Origin: Tannerella forsythia
Lineage (GTDB): Bacteria > Bacteroidota > Bacteroidia > Bacteroidales > Tannerellaceae
DNA length: 32,278 bases
Assembly: GCF_003860135.1 (NCBI RefSeq)
Contig: NZ_RQYN01000039.1
Location: 1 to 32,278 of the forward strand
Reading direction: 5' to 3'
Position 1 is the first letter of the stretch. Each line of letters begins with the position of its first letter. The position numbers and the translations under genes were made by a program. The notes under the pieces are model-generated. The model searched no databases and was not told the DNA's origin. It saw nothing but the letters and a program-made list of their open reading frames with translations. Positions 1 to 7,396 of the stretch are shown here, piece after piece.

Positions 1-81
1 ATATATACTTTTTACAATCGTAAATATAATATTATATATTACCAATATACTGTCGTAAATTCCACAAGGATACAAATGTTA

Positions 82-112
82 TTTGTTTGATCCGATTTAT
101 TATTTACCTTTG
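82..112 (+). promoter_or_regulatory. Bacteroidota-type promoter of the XRE regulator gene
   Basis: TTTG at 82-85 is followed after exactly 19 bp by TACCTTTG at 105-112, a full match to the Bacteroidota -33/-7 consensus (TTTG, 19-21 bp, TAnnTTTG). Transcription would start near 119 and give a leader of about 65 nt before the ATG at 184. The short direct repeat TCGTAAAT at 18-25 and 53-60 lies just upstream and could be an operator half-site pair, but that is only a guess. Confidence 0.7.
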
Positions 113-183
113 TATATTCTTTGGATACTATGATATACAAGGCGAGATAATATACCAATAACGATTTAATCATATAGTAGTTT

Positions 184-657
184 ATGAATGAGAAAGATCG
201 AATTATGCTGATTATGAATCAAAAGCAGCTTTTACCGTCTCAATTCGCCGAGATAATCGGAATTCAGCGGGCGGCGATGTCGCATATTACATCGGGGCGA
301 AACAACCCGAGCTTAGATGTATTAAAAAAGATTTTGGAACAGTTTCCTCATATCAGCCCCGATTGGTTACTATTCGGTACGGGGCCGATGAATCGTCCCG
401 GATCAGCGCCTGCTTCTGTAAATGAGAAACAAGAAATTCCTGATTTGTTTACTCATGTATCGGATGTGCAAAAAACAGAAGAAAAGAAGAGCCCTATAAA
501 TCCAACCGAAACAAAATCGCCTGAACCGGTGGTAGAGGTTAAGCCGTCATTAAGAGAGGTTTATATTCCTCCTCAAGCTCCTACCAAGGAAATACAGCGG
601 ATTATGGTCTTCTATTCGGATAATACGTATGAGTCTTTTGGGCCGGAAAAGAAATAA
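184..657 (+). CDS. XRE-family helix-turn-helix transcriptional regulator
   Basis: A 157-residue protein with an N-terminal lambda-repressor-like HTH at about residues 4-65. It shows the pattern QFAEIIGIQRAAMSHITSGR followed by a PSLDVLKKIL helix and SPDWLLFGTGPM, typical of the XRE/Cro family. Residues 75-130 are a proline-, glutamate- and lysine-rich linker. The last 20 residues (EIQRIMVFYSDNTYESFGPE) form a compact hydrophobic and aromatic tail that looks like a short conserved module. The ATG at 184 follows a consensus promoter. The gene stands alone and converges on iorB. It is probably a cytoplasmic DNA-binding regulator; its target is unknown, and adjacency to iorAB does not by itself show control of it. 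Confidence 0.85.
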   Translation: MNEKDRIMLIMNQKQLLPSQFAEIIGIQRAAMSHITSGRNNPSLDVLKKILEQFPHISPDWLLFGTGPMNRPGSAPASVNEKQEIPDLFTHVSDVQKTEEKKSPINPTETKSPEPVVEVKPSLREVYIPPQAPTKEIQRIMVFYSDNTYESFGPEKK

Positions 658-699
658 AAAGCCGTCTCTTTATACTGAGATATGAGCCGGCTCCTTTTT
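656..699. terminator. Probable bidirectional terminator between the XRE gene and iorB
   Basis: The segment has AAAAAGCCG on the left (656-664) and CGGCTCCTTTTT on the right. An inner TCTC/GAGA pair sits between them, and GAGCCGGCTC is itself self-complementary. Either strand gives a GC-containing stem followed by a run of T. It starts inside the XRE stop region and lies about 137 bp beyond the iorB stop. The stem is imperfect, so confidence is moderate. Confidence 0.5.
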
Positions 700-835
700 C
701 AAAAAATGTTTATAAATAAACTGGTATCTAAAAATAATAGCTTTGTATCATTACTGATTTTCTTTTATTTATACGAATTTCTATTGCTTTTTAATAGAAT
801 GTTTATATTTGTAAATTATCAATGTATATACCATA

Positions 836-1414
836 TTATACTTTGGTCGCAATTTCGTATCCGGCTTGCAATGCCTTCAGATTCACGGATACGATATCAT
901 CCCCTTTACGTCCGAAAATGGAGCGAATCCCGTCGGCAATTTTTTCATAGTCGATGCCGAGGAACGGTGTGGCAGCTCCCAGCATAACCATATTGGCTGT
1001 ACGTGGAGAGCCGATCTCTTTGGCGATGGTTTCAACGTCAAGCAGTACCTTATGCGGCAGTTTATTGAGCTCTGCCATCACCTTGTCTATCTCCGGATAG
1101 TTCGGGATATTCGTATAAGGCTTTGTGTTCGTGACTAACCAACCTTTTTTGTTCAAATACGGTAAATAGCGCAGCGCTTCCATCGGCTCGAGCGAGATGA
1201 TCAAATCGGCTTGTCCGATAGGAATCAGGTCGGAAGCGATGGGCTTGTCGGAGAGGCGCAGATTCGACTGTACGTCTCCTCCGCGCTGGCTCATACCGTG
1301 TACTTCCGATTGCTTCATGTATAACCCTTCTTTCAAAGCGGCCTCGCCGATAATGGCGGCAATAGACAATATGCCTTGTCCGCCTACTCCCGATAATATA
1401 ATGTCTGTTTTCAT
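836..1414 (-). CDS. iorB: Indolepyruvate (2-oxoacid):ferredoxin oxidoreductase, beta subunit
   Basis: A 192-residue protein matching the IorB/gamma-type oxidoreductase subunit over its whole length. It has an N-terminal GVGGQG loop at residues 9-14 and the family signature SEVHGMSQRGGDV at about 36-48. Together with IorA it oxidatively decarboxylates aryl-pyruvates (transaminated aromatic amino acids) to aryl-acetyl-CoA and reduces ferredoxin in the cytoplasm. It starts one base after the iorA stop, so the two are an operon and probably translationally coupled. Length is normal for the family. Exact substrate range (indolepyruvate or phenylpyruvate) cannot be read from sequence. Confidence 0.92.
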   Translation of the reverse strand: MKTDIILSGVGGQGILSIAAIIGEAALKEGLYMKQSEVHGMSQRGGDVQSNLRLSDKPIASDLIPIGQADLIISLEPMEALRYLPYLNKKGWLVTNTKPYTNIPNYPEIDKVMAELNKLPHKVLLDVETIAKEIGSPRTANMVMLGAATPFLGIDYEKIADGIRSIFGRKGDDIVSVNLKALQAGYEIATKV

Positions 1415-1415
1415 G

Positions 1416-3008
1416 TTATTTCGCTTTTTTCTTTCTTGCCAATGTCTGAATACATTCCCGGCACGGTATTAATACCGAAACGCCACGATATTCGATTTCT
1501 TCGCGGATGATGTTTTTCATTTCCTCGTAGTTTCTTTTTAGAGGCACCATGACACGAATGTGTTCCGGTGCGACGCCGATGCCCGCACAAATAGCCTGAA
1601 TACGTCCCGTGCCGGCCGAATCTTGTCCGCCGGTCATGGCCGTAGTTTCATTATCGGATATCACGATGGTTACGTTACTGTTGGCATTGACGCAATCCAG
1701 CAGTCCGGTCATTCCCGAATGAGTAAACGTCGAGTCGCCGATTACGGCAACTGCCGGGAACACACCTGCGTCCGATGCTCCTTTGGCCATCGTGATGGAG
1801 GCCCCCATATCGATACAGCTGTCGATCGCACGGAAAGGAGGCAATGCTCCCAACGTGTAACAACCAATGTCGCCGAAAACTTTCGGCTCCTCATATTCTT
1901 TGAGCACTTCGTTCAGAGCATCGTACATATCACGATGTCCACATCCCTGACATAAGGCCGGAGGACGCTGTTCCACCATATCGGGAATCGTATAATAGCA
2001 TGCTACGTTCTTTCCCAGCGCTTTTGCGACTGAATCCGGTGTCAGCTCTCCGTCGCGCGGAAGAGTGCCGTCCAACCGTCCCCGCACGTTTAGCCCTTTG
2101 CCCAGAAAACCTTTTAGTATTTCTTCTACAACGGGATAGCCATCTTCTAGCAAGAGTAACTCGTCACATTCGGAAGCTATTTTCTCAATCTGTTTCTTAG
2201 GTAGCGGATATTGACAGATTTTCAGTACCGGATGCTCAAATCCATCGGGATAATTTTCGGAAAGATAGTTAAAAGCAATGCCCGTCGTGATGATGCCCCG
2301 TTTTTTATCGGGCGCGTCGAAATAACGGTTATATTTCGACTCTTCCGAAGCCGCCGTCATCGCCTCTTGTGCGGCCAGCAGTTGTTTGTAGCGTTGACGT
2401 GCCAGGGCCGGCAGCAGGGTGAATCGTTGTCTGCCGTCGGGAAGGCAATGCATTGGATTCTCCGGACGGGCGGGACGAACCGTAACCCCTGAGCGAGAAT
2501 GCGCCATACGTGTCGTGATACGCAGCAGAATAGGGTATCCTAATCGTTCGGATAACTCGAATCCATCGTAAACCATGTCATACGCTTCCTGCTGATTAGA
2601 GGGTTCCAGCATCGGAATCATCGCAAACCGTCCGTATACACGATTGTCTTGCTCATTCTGTGAAGAGTGCATCGAGGGGTCATCGGCCGAAACGATGATC
2701 ATACCTCCGTTGATGCCGCTCATGGCTGCATTCATGAAGCAATCGGCCGCCACATTCAGACCGACATGTTTCATACAACAAAGTGAACGCTTTCCGGCGT
2801 AACTCATTCCCAAAGCTGCTTCCATAGCAGTTTTTTCGTTCGTACACCAGCGACTGTGTATGTTTCTCTCACGTGCGACGGCCGATTGCTGAATGTATTC
2901 GGTAATCTCCGTCGAGGGTGTGCCCGGATAGGAATATACTCCGGATAGTCCGGCATCGATCGCGGCCTGAGCAATGGCCTCGTCGCCCAAAAATAATTTC
3001 TTTTCCAT
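1416..3008 (-). CDS. iorA: Indolepyruvate (2-oxoacid):ferredoxin oxidoreductase, alpha subunit
   Basis: A 530-residue thiamine-diphosphate enzyme subunit. The N-terminal pyrimidine-binding domain carries YPGTPSTEI near residue 27. The C-terminal TPP domain carries CQGCGHRD near 350 and the GDS(x)26DN form of the TPP/Mg motif (GDSTFTHSG then SDNETTAMTGG). It converts aryl-pyruvates plus CoA to aryl-acetyl-CoA with ferredoxin as electron acceptor. Archaeal IorA proteins end in a two-cluster ferredoxin domain. Here the chain stops after VLIPCRECIQTLARKKKAK, with only two closely spaced cysteines, so the 4Fe-4S module is absent. This is probably normal for the Bacteroidota branch. The gene has its own promoter at 3046-3076 and is the first gene of iorA-iorB. 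Confidence 0.93.
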   Translation of the reverse strand: MEKKLFLGDEAIAQAAIDAGLSGVYSYPGTPSTEITEYIQQSAVARERNIHSRWCTNEKTAMEAALGMSYAGKRSLCCMKHVGLNVAADCFMNAAMSGINGGMIIVSADDPSMHSSQNEQDNRVYGRFAMIPMLEPSNQQEAYDMVYDGFELSERLGYPILLRITTRMAHSRSGVTVRPARPENPMHCLPDGRQRFTLLPALARQRYKQLLAAQEAMTAASEESKYNRYFDAPDKKRGIITTGIAFNYLSENYPDGFEHPVLKICQYPLPKKQIEKIASECDELLLLEDGYPVVEEILKGFLGKGLNVRGRLDGTLPRDGELTPDSVAKALGKNVACYYTIPDMVEQRPPALCQGCGHRDMYDALNEVLKEYEEPKVFGDIGCYTLGALPPFRAIDSCIDMGASITMAKGASDAGVFPAVAVIGDSTFTHSGMTGLLDCVNANSNVTIVISDNETTAMTGGQDSAGTGRIQAICAGIGVAPEHIRVMVPLKRNYEEMKNIIREEIEYRGVSVLIPCRECIQTLARKKKAK

Positions 3009-3045
3009 GCTATTCTATTTTTATAACAATGCTTGCAAATTGCGA

Positions 3046-3076
3046 CAAAGGTACGACTTTATGCGACTTGACCAAA
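3046..3076 (-). promoter_or_regulatory. Promoter of iorAB
   Basis: Read on the minus strand, TTTG at 3076-3073 is followed after exactly 19 bp by TACCTTTG at 3053-3046, a perfect match to the Bacteroidota consensus. Transcription would begin near 3040, giving a leader of about 30 nt before the iorA ATG at 3008. It fits into the 70 bp between mltG and iorA, so iorAB need not depend on read-through from mltG. Confidence 0.72.
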
Positions 3077-3078
3077 TT

Positions 3079-4119
3079 TCAGTAAATGCCTCGCCGATTT
3101 AACTCTTCCTGATAACGTCGGGCATTCTGATTATGCTCCGTGAGGGTCGATGCGAAATTATGTCTGCCCGAAAAATCTTCCTTGGCGCACATATATAAAT
3201 AATGATGTTTCTTATAATTCAGCACGGCATCCAGCCCTTGGATAGACGGTATCCGCAACGGTGCGGGGGGAAGTCCGCCGTACATGTACGTATTGTAGGG
3301 CGAGTCGATCGTCTTGTGTCTGTTTAAGACCCGTTGGATTGTAAAATCTCCCAAAGCATATTTGACGGTCGGGTCGGCCTGAAGGTATATGCCTTTATAT
3401 AAGCGGTTAAGATATAGTCCCGCAATCGTCGGATATTCATCCGTCATAGCCGATTCTTCTTCCACAATCGAGGCGAGCACCGCGACTTCGAGCGGCGAGA
3501 GACTGATCCGTGCAGCTTTGTTGCGGCGGGCATCCGTCCAGAATGCATCGTATTCGCGCTTCATCCGTTGCATCAGTTTCTCGGCCGAGATATTCCAATA
3601 GACTTCATACGTATTCGGGATAAACATGGCTTTGATGGTAGGAGGCGTGAACCCCATCGACCGGCAGTAGTCCGAGTCGTCCATTAGCCTCATCAGTTCA
3701 TGGCTTTCGATCATCAACTGTTGAGACAGACGGTCGGCAAGGTCTCGCTTCATCCGGATGTTGTTAAACGTAATTCGCACGGGAACCTGATACCCTCGTC
3801 GCAGGCTTTTCAAGAGCTCGTAGTTACTCATTCCCCGAGTGACGGCGTATCGCCCGGTATTCATCTTTCCCGGATATTTCAGTAAGCGTGCGGCTTGTCT
3901 GAATGTGCGGATATCGCTACATCCGGCCGAATCTTCCAGTTGCCGGCACAAGTCTTCATAATCCTTATCGGGGTATATGTAGACATAAGCCGTCTTTTCC
4001 GGCATGAAGTTGGGCGAAAAAAAGAAATATGCTCCGCAGCCAATCCCCGATAAAATCAGTAGAATGATGGCGGAACATACGATCCATACCGTCCGTTTAA
4101 ATAAATTTGTTTTAGACAT
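3079..4119 (-). CDS. mltG: Endolytic peptidoglycan transglycosylase MltG (YceG-like)
   Basis: A 346-residue inner-membrane protein that cleaves nascent glycan strands and is thought to set glycan length. It has one N-terminal transmembrane helix at about residues 11-34 and a periplasmic YceG domain. The catalytic region reads ASIVEEESAMTDEYPTIAG, with the likely catalytic Glu at about residue 220 (equivalent to E218 of E. coli). It is followed by LYLNRL and the conserved LQADPTVKYALG. The frame stays open to an ATG at 4170. I prefer the ATG at 4119 because it gives a normal signal anchor (MSKTNLFKRT then a helix), has a purine-rich stretch just before it, and lies downstream of a weak -7-like TATCTTTA at 4157-4150. 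Confidence 0.9.
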   Translation of the reverse strand: MSKTNLFKRTVWIVCSAIILLILSGIGCGAYFFFSPNFMPEKTAYVYIYPDKDYEDLCRQLEDSAGCSDIRTFRQAARLLKYPGKMNTGRYAVTRGMSNYELLKSLRRGYQVPVRITFNNIRMKRDLADRLSQQLMIESHELMRLMDDSDYCRSMGFTPPTIKAMFIPNTYEVYWNISAEKLMQRMKREYDAFWTDARRNKAARISLSPLEVAVLASIVEEESAMTDEYPTIAGLYLNRLYKGIYLQADPTVKYALGDFTIQRVLNRHKTIDSPYNTYMYGGLPPAPLRIPSIQGLDAVLNYKKHHYLYMCAKEDFSGRHNFASTLTEHNQNARRYQEELNRRGIY

Positions 4120-4356
4120 ATATCTTTTCCTGTTGTTATAAAGCAACGGTAAAGATACGTTATTCGACAAGAAAAATAAAAAAACAGTTCCCGATCCTGA
4201 ATTTTTAACATATCGTCTTGCAGCGTTTTCAATCTTTTTGGCATCATCTATTAAAAACTTTTTATCGCAATATCATATTTAATGAGTAACTTTACTGATG
4301 AAATTGACGATTTTTTATCTACGATACGAAATAAATAACTTTAAAAACAAAGAAAT

Positions 4357-4932
4357 ATGAAACGAATAGTCTTAATTCTGAGTGTATTTATGGGCATGAT
4401 GGCATGTCAACAAGAAGATGGTCCTAAAATCAGCGACAAGTATCAGGAACTGTTTAAGCTCTCGAAGGAAACAGAGGATGTGATTACATCGTCTGATGAG
4501 TACAAGTCGCTGAAGAAGAGTTTATCCGGATTTGCTCAGTATAAGGAGTATTATGCAGCCCATGGCAAAGCCTATCAAAAGCTTTACTCTTCGATGGCTG
4601 ATAACGAAGAGCTCCGGATGGCTTGTGTTGAATACCTGATGGGGCAGACGAAATTTTTATCGGGATTACACTCCAATCAGCGTAAGGAGCTTCTGTGTTT
4701 GTCGTTGGATAAGCAGAAAATCAAATTTGAGGACAAGGACAGCGCTCCACTTACAACGAGACAGACAGGTTTGCAACTGATTATTCGGTTATTATCCATA
4801 GAAAAGGAAGAAGCCATACTACAGGAGCTATCCGACTATTGCAGCACACACGAATTCCGGTACGGAATCTATAACGACGAAGCGTTCCATGATTTGTTAG
4901 TCAGCTTGAGTTCGAAGAATTGCAAGAAATAA
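4357..4932 (+). CDS. Small predicted lipoprotein of unknown function
   Basis: A 191-residue protein with a lipoprotein signal peptide: positively charged start (MKR), hydrophobic stretch, then lipobox MMAC with the acylated Cys at residue 17 followed by QQED. The mature part is mostly helical and charged, with several Lys/Glu-rich segments (for example SDEYKSLKKSL) and no domain I recognise. It is probably attached to the periplasmic side of the inner membrane or to the outer membrane. No consensus promoter is obvious upstream; TAACTTTA occurs at 4287-4294 and again at 4336-4343, but neither has a good -33 partner. The gene is divergent from mltG. Confidence 0.7.
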   Translation: MKRIVLILSVFMGMMACQQEDGPKISDKYQELFKLSKETEDVITSSDEYKSLKKSLSGFAQYKEYYAAHGKAYQKLYSSMADNEELRMACVEYLMGQTKFLSGLHSNQRKELLCLSLDKQKIKFEDKDSAPLTTRQTGLQLIIRLLSIEKEEAILQELSDYCSTHEFRYGIYNDEAFHDLLVSLSSKNCKK

Positions 4933-5030
4933 GCCTGTTTATCGACTGAATGTTGCCGAGGCATACGATTAGTTCTTATGATACATGCTGTTTTAAAAAG
5001 ATACGAATCTATTTTTTTATGTAAATTAAT

Positions 5031-5038
5031 TACCTTTG
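5031..5038 (+). promoter_or_regulatory. -7 element (TACCTTTG) of the lipoprotein gene at 5066
   Basis: TACCTTTG matches the Bacteroidota -7 consensus exactly and would start transcription near 5045, about 20 nt before the ATG. I see no clear TTTG at the expected distance upstream, only an AT-rich T tract, so this is a half-supported promoter. Confidence 0.45.
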
Positions 5039-5065
5039 CCATATACATCATAAATTTTATATCCG

Positions 5066-5446
5066 ATGAAAACTTTTACTGTTAAGTTGTTTGTTACAAT
5101 GTGGGTTTGCTTGCTTCCGTTTATTTCCGGATGCAAAAAAGAGAATGAATCTTCCCTCGATAAGTTGAATATTTCAGTATGTGGTGCTAAAAAACCGCAG
5201 TGGTTAGAAAAGGAAATCGCTTCCATTATACTCCGATCTTCAACATACAGGCCGACTCGTATTCTCGTCTATAGAGGCTCGGATAAGGAAATCATAGCTA
5301 TTGAAGATTCGACGAATTCGAGTATGGAACAGCAGCTTCGCTTTTTTGACTGTGCCGGAAACAAGGTGGCATTTAAAAGTGCCGAATATAACTCGTACGT
5401 AAAAAAATGGAAGCGCCGCGAGTTTTCGTTATTATGGACGAATTAG
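5066..5446 (+). CDS. Small predicted lipoprotein, unknown function
   Basis: A 126-residue protein with a signal peptide ending in the lipobox ISGC (Cys at about residue 23), followed by KKENESS. The mature part contains KPQWLEKEIASII and later LRFFDCAGNKVAF. This layout resembles small Bacteroidales lipoproteins that have a 'PWL..I..I' segment followed by a 'YDCEGN'-like strand. That resemblance is from memory and the family has no known function. It has its own likely promoter element 28 bp upstream. Its stop codon lies 36 bp before a 22-bp-phased repeat array. Confidence 0.65.
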   Translation: MKTFTVKLFVTMWVCLLPFISGCKKENESSLDKLNISVCGAKKPQWLEKEIASIILRSSTYRPTRILVYRGSDKEIIAIEDSTNSSMEQQLRFFDCAGNKVAFKSAEYNSYVKKWKRREFSLLWTN

Positions 5447-5482
5447 GTTGGGTATTGTAGCAAATATCATAAACCACCTATA

Positions 5483-5839
5483 AGGATACGTTCCGAACGT
5501 ATTTTGGGTACGTTCGGAACGTCATTTAGGGTATTTCCTGAAGACATTTCGGGTATTTCCGAACCTGATTTGGGTACGTTCCGAACCTAATTCCGATACG
5601 TTCTGAGCTACCCTGTGATACGTTCTGAACGTATTTCAGGTACGTTCCGAACCACCCATCGATACGTTCCGAACGTACCGAAATATCTCTCCGAACCACC
5701 CGAAATCAGGTTCCGAACCGGTCATAAGTACCCAAATACCGTTCTGAACGTACCTGAATACCCTCTTGGACGTACCCAAATACCGTTTGGAACGTATCGA
5801 AATATCCATCCGAACCGGTCAGAACCTGTTTCCGAACGG
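5483..5839 (+). repeat. 22-bp-phased degenerate repeat array, copy 1
   Basis: This is 357 bp, about 16 units, between two convergent genes. Each unit is an 8-bp core, mostly TTCCGAAC (also TTCTGAAC, TTCGGAAC, TTTGGAAC), plus a 14-bp variable spacer. Successive cores are 22 bp apart, except one step of 31 bp near 5712-5742. Spacers are drawn from a small set, such as GTATTTCAGGTACG, CTGATTTGGGTACG and CACCCATCGATACG. The best units are dyads, for example ATACGTTCCGAACGTAT at 5486-5502. The array ends one base before the stop codon of the minus-strand gene at 5841. It is homologous, in opposite orientation, to the array at 31338-31733. The open frame across it (5615-5866) is not conserved in the other copy and I do not call it a gene. 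Confidence 0.9.
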
Positions 5840-5840
5840 A

Positions 5841-6998
5841 CTATTTCTTTGTTTTATACTTCATGATAACGAGTACGGGATTCGCTTCTTCGTCCAATTG
5901 TGTGGCAATGTCCTTGAGCGGGCCTTTCAGCTCATCTTTTTCATACGCATCAACGAGCTGATCGGCTGTCAGTATGTAGAATGCCGCGATTGTGCCGTTT
6001 ACCGGGTTTGAGCTCATATTCACTTCATGCTTATCGTAATCGGCATTGAATACGGTCGCGCGGTATATGGCTTTTTCTTCCGTGTCATACATCAAATCGG
6101 TTCTTGGAAATCCTTTTCCCGTCGTGAAATCAAACTCTTTCTTAATCGTTTGCAAAAAATAATAACGGTCGGTCATCGTGCCCATCGTAAGGAGTATCAG
6201 AGGATCTTCGGAGGTGGTTTTTACTAAAAACGGACGGAGGGTGTTTCCTTCCGACAAATAAACCGTATCGGTCGATGTTTCGATAAGCAGAAACTTGTCG
6301 TGCCAAGGGAGTATCGATTGGACGGTAATTACAGCAATGCCTTCCTTTTGTATAAGAGGCGCTTTAACGATTTCGAAAGGAATCGGGATCTTCCGTGCCA
6401 CGCTGCCATCCTGCTTCGAGATAAGGGCGTGGGAGAAACGGCCTTCCGAAGGCATTCCTTCCTTATGGTATATGGATATATCGTAGCCGATCAGATGCTC
6501 CTTGTCGTAATTGAAGAGAACCGAATACGAAGCGCTGTCCGCGTGGTGGAAGCTCCGTTTGAAACGACCTTCCAAGTCATACACGAATATTTTCCTCATG
6601 GGCATGCAATTGACAAACATTTCCTCGTTGGCTTCGTCCAGTACTATTCGGTAGATGGATGTATATTCTTCGGCTCCTTGTCCCTTTCTGTTTATTTTTC
6701 TGATGCCTTTCCCTGTTTGTCGGTCAAAGAGAAAAATATCGCCGTCGGCTGTTCGATTTTTGGCTAAAATGTACCGGTCGCCAATGTCCAGCACATGGCC
6801 TTGGGTGATGAATTCATCGTTCGTTTCGAGCGGAATATATTCCACCTCCAGAAAATCCTGAAGCATCAGTTTTTTCTCCGGATAATCGGCATGTACATCG
6901 ACTGTGATGATCGCTGTTTCTTTTTCTTGGTTGTTGTTTCCGCATCCGGTGCATAAGGCCATTAGAAAGACGGATGCAATGATTTTTTTTCCTCTCAT
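5841..6998 (-). CDS. 6-bladed beta-propeller lipoprotein
   Basis: A 385-residue protein with a lipoprotein signal (MRGKKI, hydrophobic stretch, lipobox LCTGC with Cys at about residue 19). The mature part starts with the segment LEVEYIPLETNDEFITQG, which is characteristic of the Bacteroidota '6-bladed beta-propeller' family. Strand repeats follow of the type ILAKNRTADGDIFLFDRQTGK and KIFVYDLEGRFKRSF. Such proteins are cell-envelope lipoproteins, often many per genome; substrate or partner is unknown. The stop codon TAG at 5843-5841 is directly abutted by the repeat array, so the gene has no room for an ordinary downstream terminator other than the array itself. Confidence 0.8.
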   Translation of the reverse strand: MRGKKIIASVFLMALCTGCGNNNQEKETAIITVDVHADYPEKKLMLQDFLEVEYIPLETNDEFITQGHVLDIGDRYILAKNRTADGDIFLFDRQTGKGIRKINRKGQGAEEYTSIYRIVLDEANEEMFVNCMPMRKIFVYDLEGRFKRSFHHADSASYSVLFNYDKEHLIGYDISIYHKEGMPSEGRFSHALISKQDGSVARKIPIPFEIVKAPLIQKEGIAVITVQSILPWHDKFLLIETSTDTVYLSEGNTLRPFLVKTTSEDPLILLTMGTMTDRYYFLQTIKKEFDFTTGKGFPRTDLMYDTEEKAIYRATVFNADYDKHEVNMSSNPVNGTIAAFYILTADQLVDAYEKDELKGPLKDIATQLDEEANPVLVIMKYKTKK

Positions 6999-7027
6999 GA
7001 TATTTCTTGTTTCGATCGTTATGTGCG

Positions 7028-7035
7028 CAAAGATA
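7028..7035 (-). promoter_or_regulatory. -7 element of the beta-propeller lipoprotein gene
   Basis: On the minus strand the sequence reads TATCTTTG, an exact TAnnTTTG match, about 30 bp upstream of the ATG at 6998. No TTTG is visible at the right distance for a -33 element, so support comes from the -7 box and its position only. Confidence 0.45.
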
Positions 7036-7122
7036 ACATTTTTTTATATACCCGGCAGTCTTTGTGCATTCGAGGGGTTTCTTTCCTTAGGATAAAGAGG
7101 AAGATTGAAACAAAGACGAAAT

Positions 7123-7239
7123 ATGATGACAAAAAAGCAAGCCATACAGTTATTTGAGGAGAAGAAAGTCCGCATTGTTTGGGACGAAGAACAGGAAAAA
7201 AGGAATCCGAAAACAGCCAATCATAGAATCAAAACGTAG
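7123..7239 (+). pseudogene. Truncated BRO-N-domain (phage antirepressor-like) gene remnant
   Basis: A 38-codon frame begins MMTKKQAIQLFEEKKVRIVW and continues DEEQEK before leaving the family pattern and stopping at TAG. The first 26 residues resemble the start of BRO-N/antirepressor-like proteins, which typically read 'KKxAIxLFExKKVRxVWDEExEKWYFSVVDV'. The expected WYFSVVDV continuation is missing in all three forward frames after the A-rich tract near 7195-7202. It therefore looks like the broken 5' end of an accessory gene, cut within codon 27 or so. The resemblance is from memory of the family. It could instead be a genuine tiny ORF. Confidence 0.5.
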
Positions 7240-7360
7240 ATGAATTTAGGAAAGAATTTCGGTTGTTTTGTCAAAGAAAGTTTTTTGTCATTTAACAAGC
7301 ACTTGAGAAGAAGTAATCATCACTTCGGCTTAAATGATAGGTTTTAATTAAAAAATCATG

Positions 7361-7368
7361 TACCTTTG
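7361..7368 (+). promoter_or_regulatory. -7 element of ftsY
   Basis: TACCTTTG is an exact match to the -7 consensus and lies 28 bp before the ftsY ATG at 7397. The closest -33 candidate (GTTTTAA at 7341-7347) is spaced too closely for a standard promoter, so the -33 part is not convincing. Confidence 0.45.
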
Positions 7369-7396
7369 TAGCCAGAACATATATCATTAGTAAGCA

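Larger units (their letters stand above)
6999..7396. other. Divergent intergenic region between the propeller gene and ftsY
   Basis: These 398 bp contain a minus-strand -7 element (7028-7035), a short BRO-N-like gene stub on the plus strand (7123-7239), and a plus-strand -7 element for ftsY (7361-7368). Directly after the stub, a 35-codon open frame (7240-7347) has no recognisable content and is not called as a gene. The rest is AT-rich with no further structure that I can support. Confidence 0.6.

Noticed and set aside
24-37. 14-bp palindrome ATATAATATTATAT
   Set aside because: It lies in very AT-rich sequence where such symmetry is common.
802-820. TATATTTG promoter-like sequence on the plus strand
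   Set aside because: It lies in a convergent junction with no plus-strand gene downstream, in AT-rich sequence.
5615-5866. Open frame of 83 codons across repeat array 1
   Set aside because: It is read from a 22-bp repeat (not a multiple of three). The homologous block in copy 2 is open in a different frame, and the 3' end runs into the propeller gene. Lack of stops follows from base composition.
7240-7347. 35-codon open frame after the BRO-N stub
   Set aside because: No recognisable similarity, no ribosome-binding or promoter support, and its start overlaps the end of the stub region.
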